Shown: positions 19,938 to 29,849 of the stretch, piece after piece
How positions within the stretch are numbered: the stretch's first letter is position 1
Layout: each line of letters starts with the position of its first letter
Assembly: GCA_030247855.1 (NCBI GenBank)
Contig: JAPDRN010000031.1
Span: 186,001 to 250,000 of the forward strand
DNA from: Knufia peltigerae
Taxonomy: Eukaryota; Ascomycota; Eurotiomycetes; Chaetothyriales; Trichomeriaceae
Reading direction: 5' to 3'
Length of the DNA stretch: 64,000 nucleotides
The notes under the pieces: generated by a model
What the model saw: only the letters and a program-made list of their open reading frames with translations
Database searches by the model: none
What the model was told of the DNA's origin: nothing
Position numbers and translations under genes: made by a program

Positions 19938-21361
19938 GAATCGTGCGTGGGATAGGGAAGAAAGTAAAAGAACGCCATTGCTAAGTCCATCCTTTCGCAC
20001 ATTTATACGTTCTTTGACAGTCCGCCGTTTGATAGGATTGAATATTCGAGTGACATGATGAGAATACGACATCACCTCAGTCGTATTTGGTTTGCAACGG
20101 TGTCGAAGTGTGATGGGTTACCTTTTGATCAAGGTAGACGGCAGTGATGCGTGAACTGGAGACCATGAGGTATCTAAGGTAGGGACCAGACCTGCAACAT
20201 ATCTTCACTTCAACAACCAATAGTGATCCAGAACGCCAGATCGTAATTCATATCCTAGATATATTCATTGCAGTGAAATTTCCCTCAACATTGATCGCCT
20301 TGATGGCCCAACTAGTAAAAAGACTCACCACGTCGAATTGCGACTTTGTCACAAACATGGTCTGGAGGTTGGGCTTATCCTTGGAAACTTCGCTCTAGTG
20401 GGATTAAAACTTTGGGAGTCTGGCAGGTTTCCATGACTACTGTAGTATCTCTATACAAAAGGTATGAAGGGGTCATAGTCGGGATAAGTAATAGAAGAGC
20501 CCGGAGGGGGTTCGAATCTCCAAACTTTTTGTTTCTCAGTGGACATATTTTTTTGTTGTTTCTCTGACCAGGGTTGTTTCTCTAACCAAGGGAGGGTGGT
20601 GGTGAAGGTGGTAGAATCGACGTCAAGGCGGTGAATTGATGTACACATCACACTCATATAACGAACGCCTCTCGTATGAGAGTTGACGCTCCAGTCATTT
20701 GGAGAATGTAAATCACTCCAAGCAGATACACGTTTTGGCAAGCAACAGATAGGATCCAATCGGGGAACACTCACCCCATGAAAGCCTGTAAAAGAACAAA
20801 ATGTCTGAACATGGTATGAAGTGGATGAGATGCAATTGAATTTTCATTATTCGTTTCTGCTGGAATCACTGCCCGAGAACCAAGTGTTCAACGGCGCATG
20901 CATCCAGAGTCGTCCGATAGAAACTCGGGGGTCTCAAGACGAGTCTTGAATTGGTCGTTGGCACCCATAGTCCACGACTACATGGTCGCACATACTCCGT
21001 GTAGGGTACAAAAAATGCCGAAGTTTCAGCCAGCGCTAGCTGGCTCTTTGATTTTGCGCCTGGCTTTCTCCTTCGTCTTCGTGATGTTGAAGCGTTCTAG
21101 ATCGCTCTGACCGTTTATCGGGGCAGTACAGCTTACTGTGTCGATTCGAGACACGTAATCGCCACAATCACATTGCATAGCCACGGGACCATCATCCTGT
21201 CGTGGATGACCCATTGCACTTCAGGTGGCCGGCACCAAGACATGCATGACGATGCCGTTGCGCGACTTGAGCATCGTGAGCCGACCTTGACAGCCAATTC
21301 CCCTTCATCGTGATATGCGCGGCCGATAATAATGTTGCTTTAGTCTCTAAAGACTTTGTGT
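19938..21361. other. Intergenic region with one dispersed-repeat copy
   Basis: There is no supported gene in this 1.4 kb. The region holds the repeat copy listed at 20253-20612. The remaining sequence is AT-rich and without family signatures. Confidence 0.55.
20253..20612 (+). repeat. Dispersed repeat, copy 1 (possible SINE-like or structured element)
   Basis: About 360 bp align in the same orientation with 63361-63678, with blocks such as GGGCTTATCCTTGGAAAC, CATGACTACTGTAGTAT and GGGGTCATAGTCGGGATAAG shared. Three base-paired stems are conserved in both copies: CTTATCC (20374) with GGATAAG (20482), GGAAAC (20383) with GTTTCC (20427), and ACTAC-T-GTAGT (20436-20446). It is followed by GGTTCGAATCTCC (a good tRNA-type B box) and a T-run. 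No ORF of a transposase is seen. A tRNA-derived SINE or a solo foldback element are possible readings. Confidence 0.7.
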
Positions 21362-21820
21362 TCACAATTGCGCCTGTCTCTTCAACCTCTGCAATTCTCT
21401 GCAAATGCCCTCCAGCTCTTCTTCGCTGACGGTACCCTCCTCGACCTTCCTCTCGAGACTCGGAACCAGGGCTTTGGCCTCGTCCGAGCACGTCGGCACC
21501 AGGCTCCCGAGCTGACTCTTTTCAAACCGATCCAGGTGTTCGCCGTACGAGTTGATGATGCCCTCGACCTGTTGCGCCTCGGCGAGATCTTTGAAGACCG
21601 CAAAAATCTCCAAGTAGTCTCTAGTCTTGGCCGTCGTTTCCGTCTCTTCGTAGCCTCCGCCCCGTGCGGCTCGCGTGGTGAGCGTCTTTTGCAAGATGAT
21701 TCGCGCTTCCGAGAGGTTCAGTGTGACTTCGTTCTGGAATTCGCCAAGTTTCAGCACGGCGCCGGCTTCGAGGTCCGAAGTCGCGGTGGGAGGCACTCGA
21801 GAAGGCGCTGCGTGAGGCAT
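21362..21820 (-). CDS. RPB4: RNA polymerase II subunit Rpb4
   Basis: This 152-aa single-exon protein matches the Rpb4/HRDC-like family. Rpb4 pairs with Rpb7 to form the stalk of RNA polymerase II, acting in initiation, RNA binding and mRNA export. Visible marks are AVLKLGEFQNEVTLNLSEAR near the N-terminus (the part that contacts Rpb7), the central TRDYLEIFAVFKDL, HLDRFEKSQLGSLVP, and the helical C-terminus EEELEGICRELQRLKR. Length fits short fungal forms lacking the yeast linker insertion. Neighbours are unrelated. Confidence is high. Confidence 0.92.
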   Translation of the reverse strand: MPHAAPSRVPPTATSDLEAGAVLKLGEFQNEVTLNLSEARIILQKTLTTRAARGGGYEETETTAKTRDYLEIFAVFKDLAEAQQVEGIINSYGEHLDRFEKSQLGSLVPTCSDEAKALVPSLERKVEEGTVSEEELEGICRELQRLKRQAQL

Positions 21821-22290
21821 GTTGTGGCGGCAGGGTAAGAGTACTTTTTAAAAGTCTGTAAGGTTTGTGAGATTGATGTGGTGTTGACACCCGCACGAAG
21901 ACAAAGTTGCATCAAACAAGCCCGAAGAGATGAATTGCGTAGGCACTAGCGTAGCCTTGCATTGCACGGATACTGGTGGTAGCCTTGTCGGAAGAACAGT
22001 TTTGCCGAAGACCGGCCTTCAACACACAACTAACCAGTAAGTCAATAGCGCATAAAGAAGCAGATGCTACATGTTCGGCCTGGATATGACAATTTCGAAG
22101 ACTACTCAAGCCATCTCCTCACACGAATAAGATGTAAACCGCCTACCACGAAATAGGCTAGATAACGTCGGATCATGGTGATCTCAACGGCGTAAAAGGA
22201 TTACAGGGATGCAGATTGGTCCTTGATGTGATTGTTATATCAGTATATCCATTTGAATTTTTATGCAAAAGGCTCAGAACCAGCTCCGGC
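21821..22290. other. Intergenic, RPB4 promoter side
   Basis: Between the RPB4 start and the 3' end of the wall-protein gene, no gene, repeat or RNA is recognised. Confidence 0.5.
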
Positions 22291-23353
22291 TTACAACACC
22301 AAAGCGCCCACTCCAGCAACAACCAAGAGACCTCTACCAACGTTGATTGCATGAGCACCTGAGGCATTGTCACTACCCACCGCAGCGCTGCTCGTCGCAG
22401 CTGTGCCAGCCACAGTCGTGCTAGCTGATGTGACAGCACCAACGAGGCCAGCAGTCGACGAGGACAGAGAGAACTTGGAAGTTGTAGTGGCTGAAGACGC
22501 TGATGACAACAGGCCACCTGAACCTGAGCCAGAGCCCGAGCCCGAGCACGCCGAGGACGTTGATCCCTACATCAGTTGTTAGCAGGGACTCCATCTCTTA
22601 TGTAGAGAGAACATACGGCTGCACAGCACTTTCCAACTGTGCTTGAACAAGTAGTTCCAGCAGAGCAATAATCTATAGCAGATGGGAAATTAGCATTAGG
22701 CTTTTGCAATCTCGTAACAACCCAGGATGATACTTACAGCCGTCCTCGCAGCAAACCTCGCCCGCATTGGGATTGTAACAACCGGTGGAACCGCAAGCGA
22801 CGTTACCAGCGCCCCATTTGGCAGCACAGCTGCTATCGGTGGTGCCCCCGGAGCCTCCACCCGAGCTAGTAGTACTGTTGTCTGGGCATGTATCATATTC
22901 TGGATCATTGGGATTGTAACAATGGTATCCATCGGCGCATTCCATGTAGCCTGAGCCAAAGCAAGAAGTGCATGTTGCACCGACTTTGGAGCAAATATCA
23001 GTGGTGCCGCTAGTAGAGGTTGGGGCCGAGGCGCTCGCAGTGGCCGTGCCGGTGCCAGAGTCGGATCCGGAGCCCGAACTGCTGGACGAACAGCTGTCGA
23101 TGCCATAGTAGGAGTCTCCAGGAAGGTAGCAGAAGATACTGCTTCCAGGGCAGAGGGTATATCCGGCACCGAAGCATTCCGAGCAGGATCCGGTGCAACG
23201 CTTGTCCAGAGATCTGGTCATGAGCCTGTTGGCTGAAGTGGGAATTCGGGTGCGCCCAACTTCCATGCCCTTGAGGATCGCATCGTCAGCCTCTTGCGCT
23301 GAGGCAAGGAGGACCAGAGAGGACAGGCACAAAGCCGCTTTGGTGAACAACAT
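22291..23353 (-). CDS. Cys-rich secreted GPI-anchored cell-surface protein
   Basis: The CDS is complement(22291..22566, 22617..22672, 22738..23353), 315 aa, introns 50 and 65 nt. It begins with a signal peptide (MLFTKAALCLSSLVLLASAQ). Three Cys-rich modules follow: CSECFGAGYTLC...CY, CTSCFGSGYMEC...CYNP and CAAKWGAGNVAC...CYNPNAGEVCC, separated by Ser/Gly/Thr linkers likely to be O-glycosylated. After splicing the third module continues YYCSAGTTCSSTVGKCC. Exon 3 gives a Ser/Thr-rich stalk and ends in a hydrophobic tail (INVGRGLLVVAGVGALVL), a typical GPI-attachment signal. No enzyme motif is seen; a wall-structural or binding role is inferred. Confidence 0.82.
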
Positions 23354-24786
23354 CTTGAGTCTGTAGAAGGGACCAACTGAAGTGAACGACTAAAGTGAGA
23401 AAGTTGACTTGAGTTCAAACGGAGTAGTATTCGTATTGAGAAGGGAAAAGGAGCAAAGCAATGAACGAGCTGAACAACGCGGGCGCCTCGCGAATATAGC
23501 ATTTCCATTTTCCCTCATGTTAGCCTTACGGTTCCCTCGCTAGGGTCGGGATACGAATACGCCACCAATGTTGGTTCTTTTTGGAAAAAGATTCCTTTGA
23601 ATACTCCTGGGGAGCCATGAATATTGCTTCAGCCAACCGGCTGTGCATTTCTGATCCTCAGACACCAGTGATTGGTCCCTTCGGCGAGAATGACTCTTTC
23701 TTTGGACTGGCCAAGGAACGCGGTATACAAGTAGCGGCCAGCAGGTATCCTCTCCAGAAGTAGAGGAAGGGGTACCTGCATGGCTCCGGGGCTCCTCTAG
23801 CCATAGAAGGAAGTCCCTATCCAACCAGGAAGGCATGTACCTGGCTAGCAGGACCATGTGCTCTGTAGATCACAGGAACAGCCAACGAGAGGGTCCAACA
23901 AAATTGGAGCGACGACCCTCGGCAATCTTCTCATGCCGGTCATCGAAACCGGTGTCGCGAAGACCTGGCCGAGAAGAGTTCGACTTTGAACTGTTAAAGC
24001 GAACGAGTGTGGAGGTCTCAGGGACCATCGAGGAGCCTCCTCCCGTGTTTGAAGCCACAAAGGGGCTTCATCTCTTGGCACGATGCTTGGCGAATCACGG
24101 GGGGCCGACAATGGTGAAGTTTAGTTTGAGGTCAGGCTGAATCCAATTTTTCTCGCCCAACTTCATTCGGATGGCGCCCTATGAGCGTCTTTGCTTTTCG
24201 CCCCAATTGAGATGAAGTTGGGCATCGCGTAACCTTGAATACGAGCCAGGCTGCTGGCTTCCGGGATTTTTGGTCGAGAGCGCGATTCGGCAATGCCCAC
24301 TCTGAATTCCACGCCGGACCACAAGTCCTTGAAATTTTAAATCACGACTTTCCCGGCGCATGGGCCGCGCTAGAGAATAGCGCTCTGGACCAATGAAAAG
24401 TATGTCTTCGAGTAATATGTAAGAGAAACAGCTTGCCTCAACAAGTAGTGGCGATCTCTGCCACAAGAGGTTCGTCGTATTGAGAACCAATTATACTCAT
24501 AGTGGCAGCAGTATGCGGGCTGCTGCTCACGGGCACCCCAAAAAGCATACCATAAATGACAACCAACCCCCCCAGTACCGGTGTCCAGCTGACTCGGAGA
24601 GTTCAAGACTCGACCGTTGGGGAGGGGGTGTGACAAGTGTACAATTGTAAATCACTTCCTCCATCGTCGCAAAGCTGTCGGCTCTAGCCTATCGTTGGTC
24701 GGCAAAGAAGACTGACTTCCCAAACGAACAAGCTGCATGTCGACCAGTCACGACCCTTTTGTTCGAGCTGAGCTTTATGCTCACCA
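23354..24786. other. Intergenic region with a 12-bp inverted repeat
   Basis: This 1.4 kb has no recognisable gene. GCCCAACTTCAT at 24154-24165 and its exact reverse complement at 24211-24222 could form a hairpin with a 45-base loop. Otherwise nothing is identified. Confidence 0.5.
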
Positions 24787-25629
24787 TCATAAGCCGTTGA
24801 TCTTCAGACCCTTGAACTCCTTGGTAGTGTTCGTTATAGCAGTCTCAACCGGTAACCGTTCCATACTGCTGGCGCCGAAGAATCCGTGGACACCTTTCGT
24901 GCGACTGAGAACAAAGCTCGCATCCTTCGGTTCGGCAATCGGGCCACCATGGCATAGAACAATTATATCGGGGTTGATCTTGACTGCAGCGTCTCGTATA
25001 TCCTGAATTAACAGGACACAGTCGTCGAGTGATTTTCCAGTCTTTGCACCAATGCTTCCAGACGTGGTCAGACCCATATGTGCTACCAAGCAATCCGCGC
25101 CTGCATGGGTCATGCGCTCAGCCTCGTCCACATTGAAAACGTAAGGCGTCGTTAGCAGATCCAACTTATGTGCTTCCGCAATCATAGCCACCTCTTTGTC
25201 ATAGCCCATTCCTGTCTCCTCAAGATTTGCTCTGAACGTGCCGTCGATGAGGCCGACCGTAGGAAAGTTCTGTACTCCACAGAAGCCCATACCTTTCAAT
25301 TGCTCGAGAAATTTGGGCATGATGCGGAAGGGATCTGTGCCACACACTCCAGCAAGCACACCCGTCTTGTTGACGATCGGCAAAACCTCGCTTGCCATGT
25401 CCACCACTACGGCGTTGGCATCACCATAGGGCATGAGGCCAGCCAGAGAGCCTCGACCTGCCATCCTGAATCTGCCAGAATTGTAGATGATTATAAGATC
25501 AGCGCCTCCCGCTTCGATGAATTTGGCAGAAAGACCTGTGCCGGCACCCGCGCCGACAACTGGTTTTCCATTTCTAATCAGCTCGCGAAGGTGAGATAAG
25601 ACTTCGGATCTCGAGGAAGGAGGAGGCAT
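24787..25629 (-). CDS. TIM-barrel protein of the PEP_hydrolase/Tm-1 C-terminal family
   Basis: This 280-aa intronless protein resembles the TIM-barrel signal-transduction family (PF09370, also annotated phosphoenolpyruvate hydrolase-like), the same domain as the C-terminal half of plant Tm-1. Marks are GKPVVGAGAGTGLSAKF, GGADLIIIYNSGRFRMAG, GVCGTDPFR, GVQNFPTVGLIDGTFR, AHMGLTTSGSIGA and LCHGGPIAEP, all ends of barrel strands. Function is not established. It is head-to-head with the UPF0261 gene at 26014, separated by 384 bp, which suggests co-expression and a joint role of two domains that are fused in plants. Confidence 0.9.
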   Translation of the reverse strand: MPPPSSRSEVLSHLRELIRNGKPVVGAGAGTGLSAKFIEAGGADLIIIYNSGRFRMAGRGSLAGLMPYGDANAVVVDMASEVLPIVNKTGVLAGVCGTDPFRIMPKFLEQLKGMGFCGVQNFPTVGLIDGTFRANLEETGMGYDKEVAMIAEAHKLDLLTTPYVFNVDEAERMTHAGADCLVAHMGLTTSGSIGAKTGKSLDDCVLLIQDIRDAAVKINPDIIVLCHGGPIAEPKDASFVLSRTKGVHGFFGASSMERLPVETAITNTTKEFKGLKINGL

Positions 25630-26013
25630 GGTTGAGATGCAAGACTCGTAGGATATAATCGACTATGATCGATGTGTTATGGCTGCCACGATGGATCCGA
25701 TATACTATCAGTACTCGATACTATCAAAAACATGTCTTGATTTCAAAAGTCGCTCAGCCGACGTCATTCTAACGAGGCAACGCGGATTTTGCGGGGGAGA
25801 AACAATAGTAATAGGCATGAAAGGAGAAAGAGGGGCAAACGCCATTCACAGCTCTTGACCCTGTAATTGCTTGTTCACATCCCTGCTGCAAATCTTCTGA
25901 TGCGACACATGCTTCATATCATGTCATCGGTGACATCCGTGAGGATTCATCTCTTCTTCCATCATTGCTGAAGAATAGTGCGCCTCAGATGCGTGGAGGT
26001 GACCGTTGACACC
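25630..26013. promoter_or_regulatory. Bidirectional promoter of the Tm-1-like gene pair
   Basis: These 384 bp separate two start codons pointing apart. The gap contains short near-repeats of ATACTATCA (about 25702 and 25718). No consensus regulator site is identified. Confidence 0.45.
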
Positions 26014-27390
26014 ATGCCTAAACCAACTATCCTCATTGTTGGCACTACTGACACCAAGCTCGATGAGATCCTCTACCTTCGCCAACAGATTCTGGCCCAA
26101 GATGCCTGCCAAACCAAGATCTTCGATGTAAGTGTTACACCTGGCAAGTCACCGGCCTGGGAAGAAATTCCTCAAGACGAAATCATTTCGCCACTACACG
26201 AGCAGAGCACGGCTCTCAAAAATCTCTCGCGCGGAGGGTATGTGGACAATACTATCGAACTATGTGTGCCCCTAGTCAAAGACCTTGTCGACAAGGCCAA
26301 AATCTTCGGCATAGTCTCAGCAGCCGGCAGCAGTGGCTCTTCGATCGCAACAGCATTCATGCGCGAAGCTTGCCCCGTCGGGTTTCCCAAACTCATGGTT
26401 TCGACCATGGCAAGCGGAGACGTCAAACATTACGTCGAAGAAACAGACATTACAATGATGTACAGCGTTGTCGATATCGCTGGCGTTAACACGATACTCA
26501 AGCGCATCTTGTCTAATGCTGCGTCCGCAATCTCCGCAATGGCAGTATCGTATGCAAAATCTATGATTGACGCTTCTGCGGCAGACACAGCGGGCAAGCG
26601 CATCGCTATCACGATGTTCGGCAATACCACCCCTTGCGTGGACCAGATCAGGCGCATTCTGACATCAACACCACACGATGTATCCGAATACGAGATCTAT
26701 GTTTTCCATGCCACTGGGTCTGGCGGGCGAGCAATGGAGAGACTTATCAGAGAAGGGCAAATTGACGCGGTTATAGATCTGACTACGACTGAAATTCCAG
26801 ATGAACTCTTTGGTGGTGTGCTTACGGCTGGCCCGAATCGTCTGGAAGCTGCAGCGCAAAAGGGTATCCCAATGGTGGTCTCCGTTGGCGCTTGCGACAT
26901 GGTCAATTTTGGCCCTAAAGAGAGCGTACCCGAGAAGTACAAGGATCGTCATCTAGTCGTTCACAATCCCGCTGTCACCCTGATGCGCACGACAAAGGAA
27001 GAAAATAAACAGGTTGGAGATTGGATCGCGTCAAAGTTGACGACTCATGCCACAAACCCAGCCTCAATCAGAATGCTCCTGCCGGAAGGAGGAATCAGCA
27101 TGATCGATGCACCTAATCAGCCTTTCCATGATCCCGACGCTGACAAAGCACTATTTGACAGTATCGAGGAGGGGCTCGAAGGTTCTCAGATTGAAATCGA
27201 AAGACATCCACTGCACATCAACGATGAGATCTTTGCCGGGCATGTAGCTTCAGCCATTCTGGAGGTGATGGGAATCACACCGAGAAAGTATCGGTTGGCA
27301 AATGCGAGAAGGCGGAAGTGGTCCTTCGACCATGGGTCGACGGTCATGATGGCAAGGAGACTCAGCCAGATTGAGGTTCCCGATGCGTAA
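26014..27390 (+). CDS. UPF0261 / Tm-1-like ATP-binding domain protein
   Basis: The protein is 458 aa, intronless, starting at ATG 26014 (MPKPTILIVGTTDTKLDE); the open frame extends upstream but has no other ATG. It belongs to UPF0261, the N-terminal domain of plant Tm-1, which binds nucleotide at the interface of two Rossmann-like halves. Marks are VGTTDTKLDEI, IVSAAGSSGSSIATAFMR, VSTMASGDVKHYVEETDI, MFGNTTPCVDQI, FHATGSGGRAMERLI, DLTTTEIPDELFGGVLTAGP and LPEGGISMIDAP. The normal enzymatic role is unknown. Its divergent partner encodes the other Tm-1 half. Confidence 0.92.
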   Translation: MPKPTILIVGTTDTKLDEILYLRQQILAQDACQTKIFDVSVTPGKSPAWEEIPQDEIISPLHEQSTALKNLSRGGYVDNTIELCVPLVKDLVDKAKIFGIVSAAGSSGSSIATAFMREACPVGFPKLMVSTMASGDVKHYVEETDITMMYSVVDIAGVNTILKRILSNAASAISAMAVSYAKSMIDASAADTAGKRIAITMFGNTTPCVDQIRRILTSTPHDVSEYEIYVFHATGSGGRAMERLIREGQIDAVIDLTTTEIPDELFGGVLTAGPNRLEAAAQKGIPMVVSVGACDMVNFGPKESVPEKYKDRHLVVHNPAVTLMRTTKEENKQVGDWIASKLTTHATNPASIRMLLPEGGISMIDAPNQPFHDPDADKALFDSIEEGLEGSQIEIERHPLHINDEIFAGHVASAILEVMGITPRKYRLANARRRKWSFDHGSTVMMARRLSQIEVPDA

Positions 27391-27818
27391 CTCAATAATT
27401 TGGGAGGCGCGCTAGGATGGAAGGGCTTCTCTTGAATGATGAAAATGATTGCGGGAGGATTGTTCGGCTATGGGGTGTCTGTGTCTGCGCTTCACCTTTT
27501 ATGTATACCAATCCACGTCATCGGTCTTCTCAGAATTAGGATGTTCGATCGCCTTAAGAGGCTTTGCCTGAGTCACTATTATCAACCTGCAATTTGAGCT
27601 TTTTTATGAGAGAAACATTCGAGCAAATCGAAGTTGCAATGCTACCTCTCATGATCGAAAAGCGACTGAGTGGTTACGGCGTATTCATCTGGATAGGTGG
27701 TTTAATCTAAGCCTGCTGAGATGGGGATTATTTTCTCAATCCCCTTCAAGCCACATACTTTTAAAGTCGCTTGTTTCACAACATCCACGCTTCATCAACA
27801 CAGCCGCCCTTCACCCAG
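27391..27818. other. Convergent 3' intergenic region
   Basis: This region lies between the UPF0261 stop and the zincophore stop. It is AT-rich, with no gene or repeat seen. Confidence 0.5.
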
Positions 27819-28849
27819 CTATGTGCAATGGACATCACCACCCTCATGAGTATGGCAATTCTGGCAAACATCAATGAGCAATTCGATTATAGCATCAGGA
27901 TCGTTGGACTTACCGGCGGCAGGCTCGATGTTGTTGAAGGAGCTTGAGTGGCTGTTGGTGACCCAGTCGTCGAGGCGGGTGCGGGAGCTGGTGTCGCTGA
28001 TGCTGATGCTGACGCTGATGCTGACGCTGAATGGTCATGATCATGGTCATGGTCATGACTCTCACCTGGGCAACCTTGTCCGGGAACGGCTATGTCGTAT
28101 GCATACACCTCCAAGGCAAAATATTGCAAGGTGTCACTATCGCGGGTGGATTGAGTCTCGTTGCCCTTGGCAAGCTCGATGACCTCGTCGTAATCTCCAG
28201 CAAAGTGTTCGATATACTCTCCACCAATTGCTGGCATGTGGTACAGTCGATGCAGGAGATCCGATGCCCAGAACGTGTTGGTCGGCGATCCAGCAACGTT
28301 GTATCCCAAAGCACACATTTGATTCAGCGAGCGACGAGTTTCGTAGCTCAAATCGCAAATCACAGTCTCGCCGGTCGCGTTCTCACCACGCCAGTGACCA
28401 CCCCAACCTGAGTCGTGTCAGCGGATCTTCAACAGCCCATCATCATGTTGGGGGTGACAACCTTCCAGAGCACAATTTCCATCGGGATTGTCGCAGCGGA
28501 AGAGCACTCCACTCTTGTCACCACTGACGATGATTTCATACGCGCCGATAGCGTCATATGGAGGTCGGTCACCGAAGTATTTTTGATAGACCTCGGACTC
28601 ATTACCCCATCGCAAGATGTGCTCCTTGGCATGTTGTACCAGCAAGACTGTCTCGTTGAGAGCGGTCGCAAGTTGGTGAGTTTGGGATGCGTTACAGCTC
28701 GAGTGAATAGGGAATTGTGTTACGGCACCAGCATCCCATGCTGTGGAGGTAGTGGTGAATGGTGCTTCCTGGCGCACAGCAAGAGGTGCTGGAGCCGCAG
28801 AGGCGACCGCCACAAGGGCAAGGGGAAGGGCTGAAGCAATACCAATCAT
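27819..28849 (-). CDS. aspf2: Secreted zinc-binding protein, Asp f 2 / Pra1 / Zps1 family (zincophore)
   Basis: The CDS is complement(27819..27860, 27914..28407, 28462..28849), 307 aa, introns 53 and 54 nt. A signal peptide (ALPLALVAVASAAPAP) leads into the conserved domain: WDAGAVTQFPIHSSCN, HILRWGNESEVYQKYFG, FRCDNPDGNCALEG, WGGHWRGENATGETVICD after splicing, and the HRxxH motif in SDLLHRLYHMPAIGG. A low-complexity hinge of Asp-His and Ser-Ala repeats follows. The tiny last exon encodes NCHTHEGGDVHCT, the C-terminal zinc-binding module, which would be missed without splicing. Family members scavenge extracellular zinc and pass it to a ZIP transporter, here encoded divergently at 29850. Confidence 0.93.
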
Positions 28850-29849
28850 TGTGTTTAGTGAATGTTCGAAAGCGGGAGTTCTTGCTGAAGAGATGCCTAT
28901 TTTGACAAAAGAAGCCGAACTGAAGCAGGTCTATATACTCACGACAGTCCATCCTCTAGTTACTGCCTCTACGTACCTGTTCCTTTCACCACGAGCTATT
29001 GGAGGCTAATGCAGGTCCGACATCATCAATGTTCAAAGTTTTCCGCCCTCTACAGGTTTTTCTTGCACTACAGACCTTAGCGGTCACTTACTCCGGCAGT
29101 ATTCTGGTGAGTATGAGCTCAAGAATGGTTTGGTGCAGAGGTCTCAGTGTTCATGAGGAAGATCCAGCATTGATGCCGAGAAATGCCAAGTTGAGGACAA
29201 TGAACGCTGCTGGGTCTGATACCGTAGAAGAAAATTCAGACTATGGCCTTGTTCCTCTTGGGATCTCTCGAAGTTGCTGGCTATTACCCGCTCATTTCAT
29301 CCTGGAAGACAAAAGCCACAGGGCGGAGACACCACGTTGTGATATGCCAAGCATAGTCCGCTCCGCTTCAAGGCCGAGAGGAAAAGTGAGGACCTTAACA
29401 TAACGCACTCAGCCTCGAGGTTGGGCCAATCGATGCCGTTTGCATGTCATGCCGACAGCGGAATACTCCATATGTCTTCATGGTCTTCAGCTTAACATCC
29501 CACACGGTGTGTCTCCCACTCTTGGCTCTCATCGACTTTGTCAAGACCGTTCGCATTCGTGCCTTGGCTTCACAACCATGACCAAGGTGACGACCGGGTT
29601 TACACGGCCATGTCACGCAATGAATGGCGACATCCGCAGGGAGAAGTGCACCCAGAGTCAAAAACGTGAAAACAGGCACGGGATGACCGAGGTGGGCACT
29701 CAACCACACGGTAAGTTGTCGGAAGAAATTTCTCGCAAGCAGAATGCGTACGGGTATATTAAATCAGCGTGATACTTCAAGATATTACGTTTGGGGTTCT
29801 TTACACTTCCTCACGCATCGGACAATCTGTTCACACCGAGTCCCTCATA
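28850..29849. promoter_or_regulatory. Shared zincophore/ZIP promoter with PacC-type cores
   Basis: Four GCCAAG cores (the PacC GCCARG consensus) are visible in exactly 1000 bp: 29185-29190 and 29346-29351 forward, and 29521-29526 and 29563-29568 reverse, against about 0.5 expected for this hexamer on both strands. One CAAGGT (29583-29588) resembles the zinc-response core described for ZafA; I recall that motif with less certainty. Alkaline-pH and zinc-starvation control is inferred. Confidence 0.5.

Noticed and set aside
20455..20530. tRNA gene inside the dispersed repeat
   Set aside because: A B-box and T-run are present, but no acceptor stem or A-box is kept in both copies, and no anticodon arm can be drawn.
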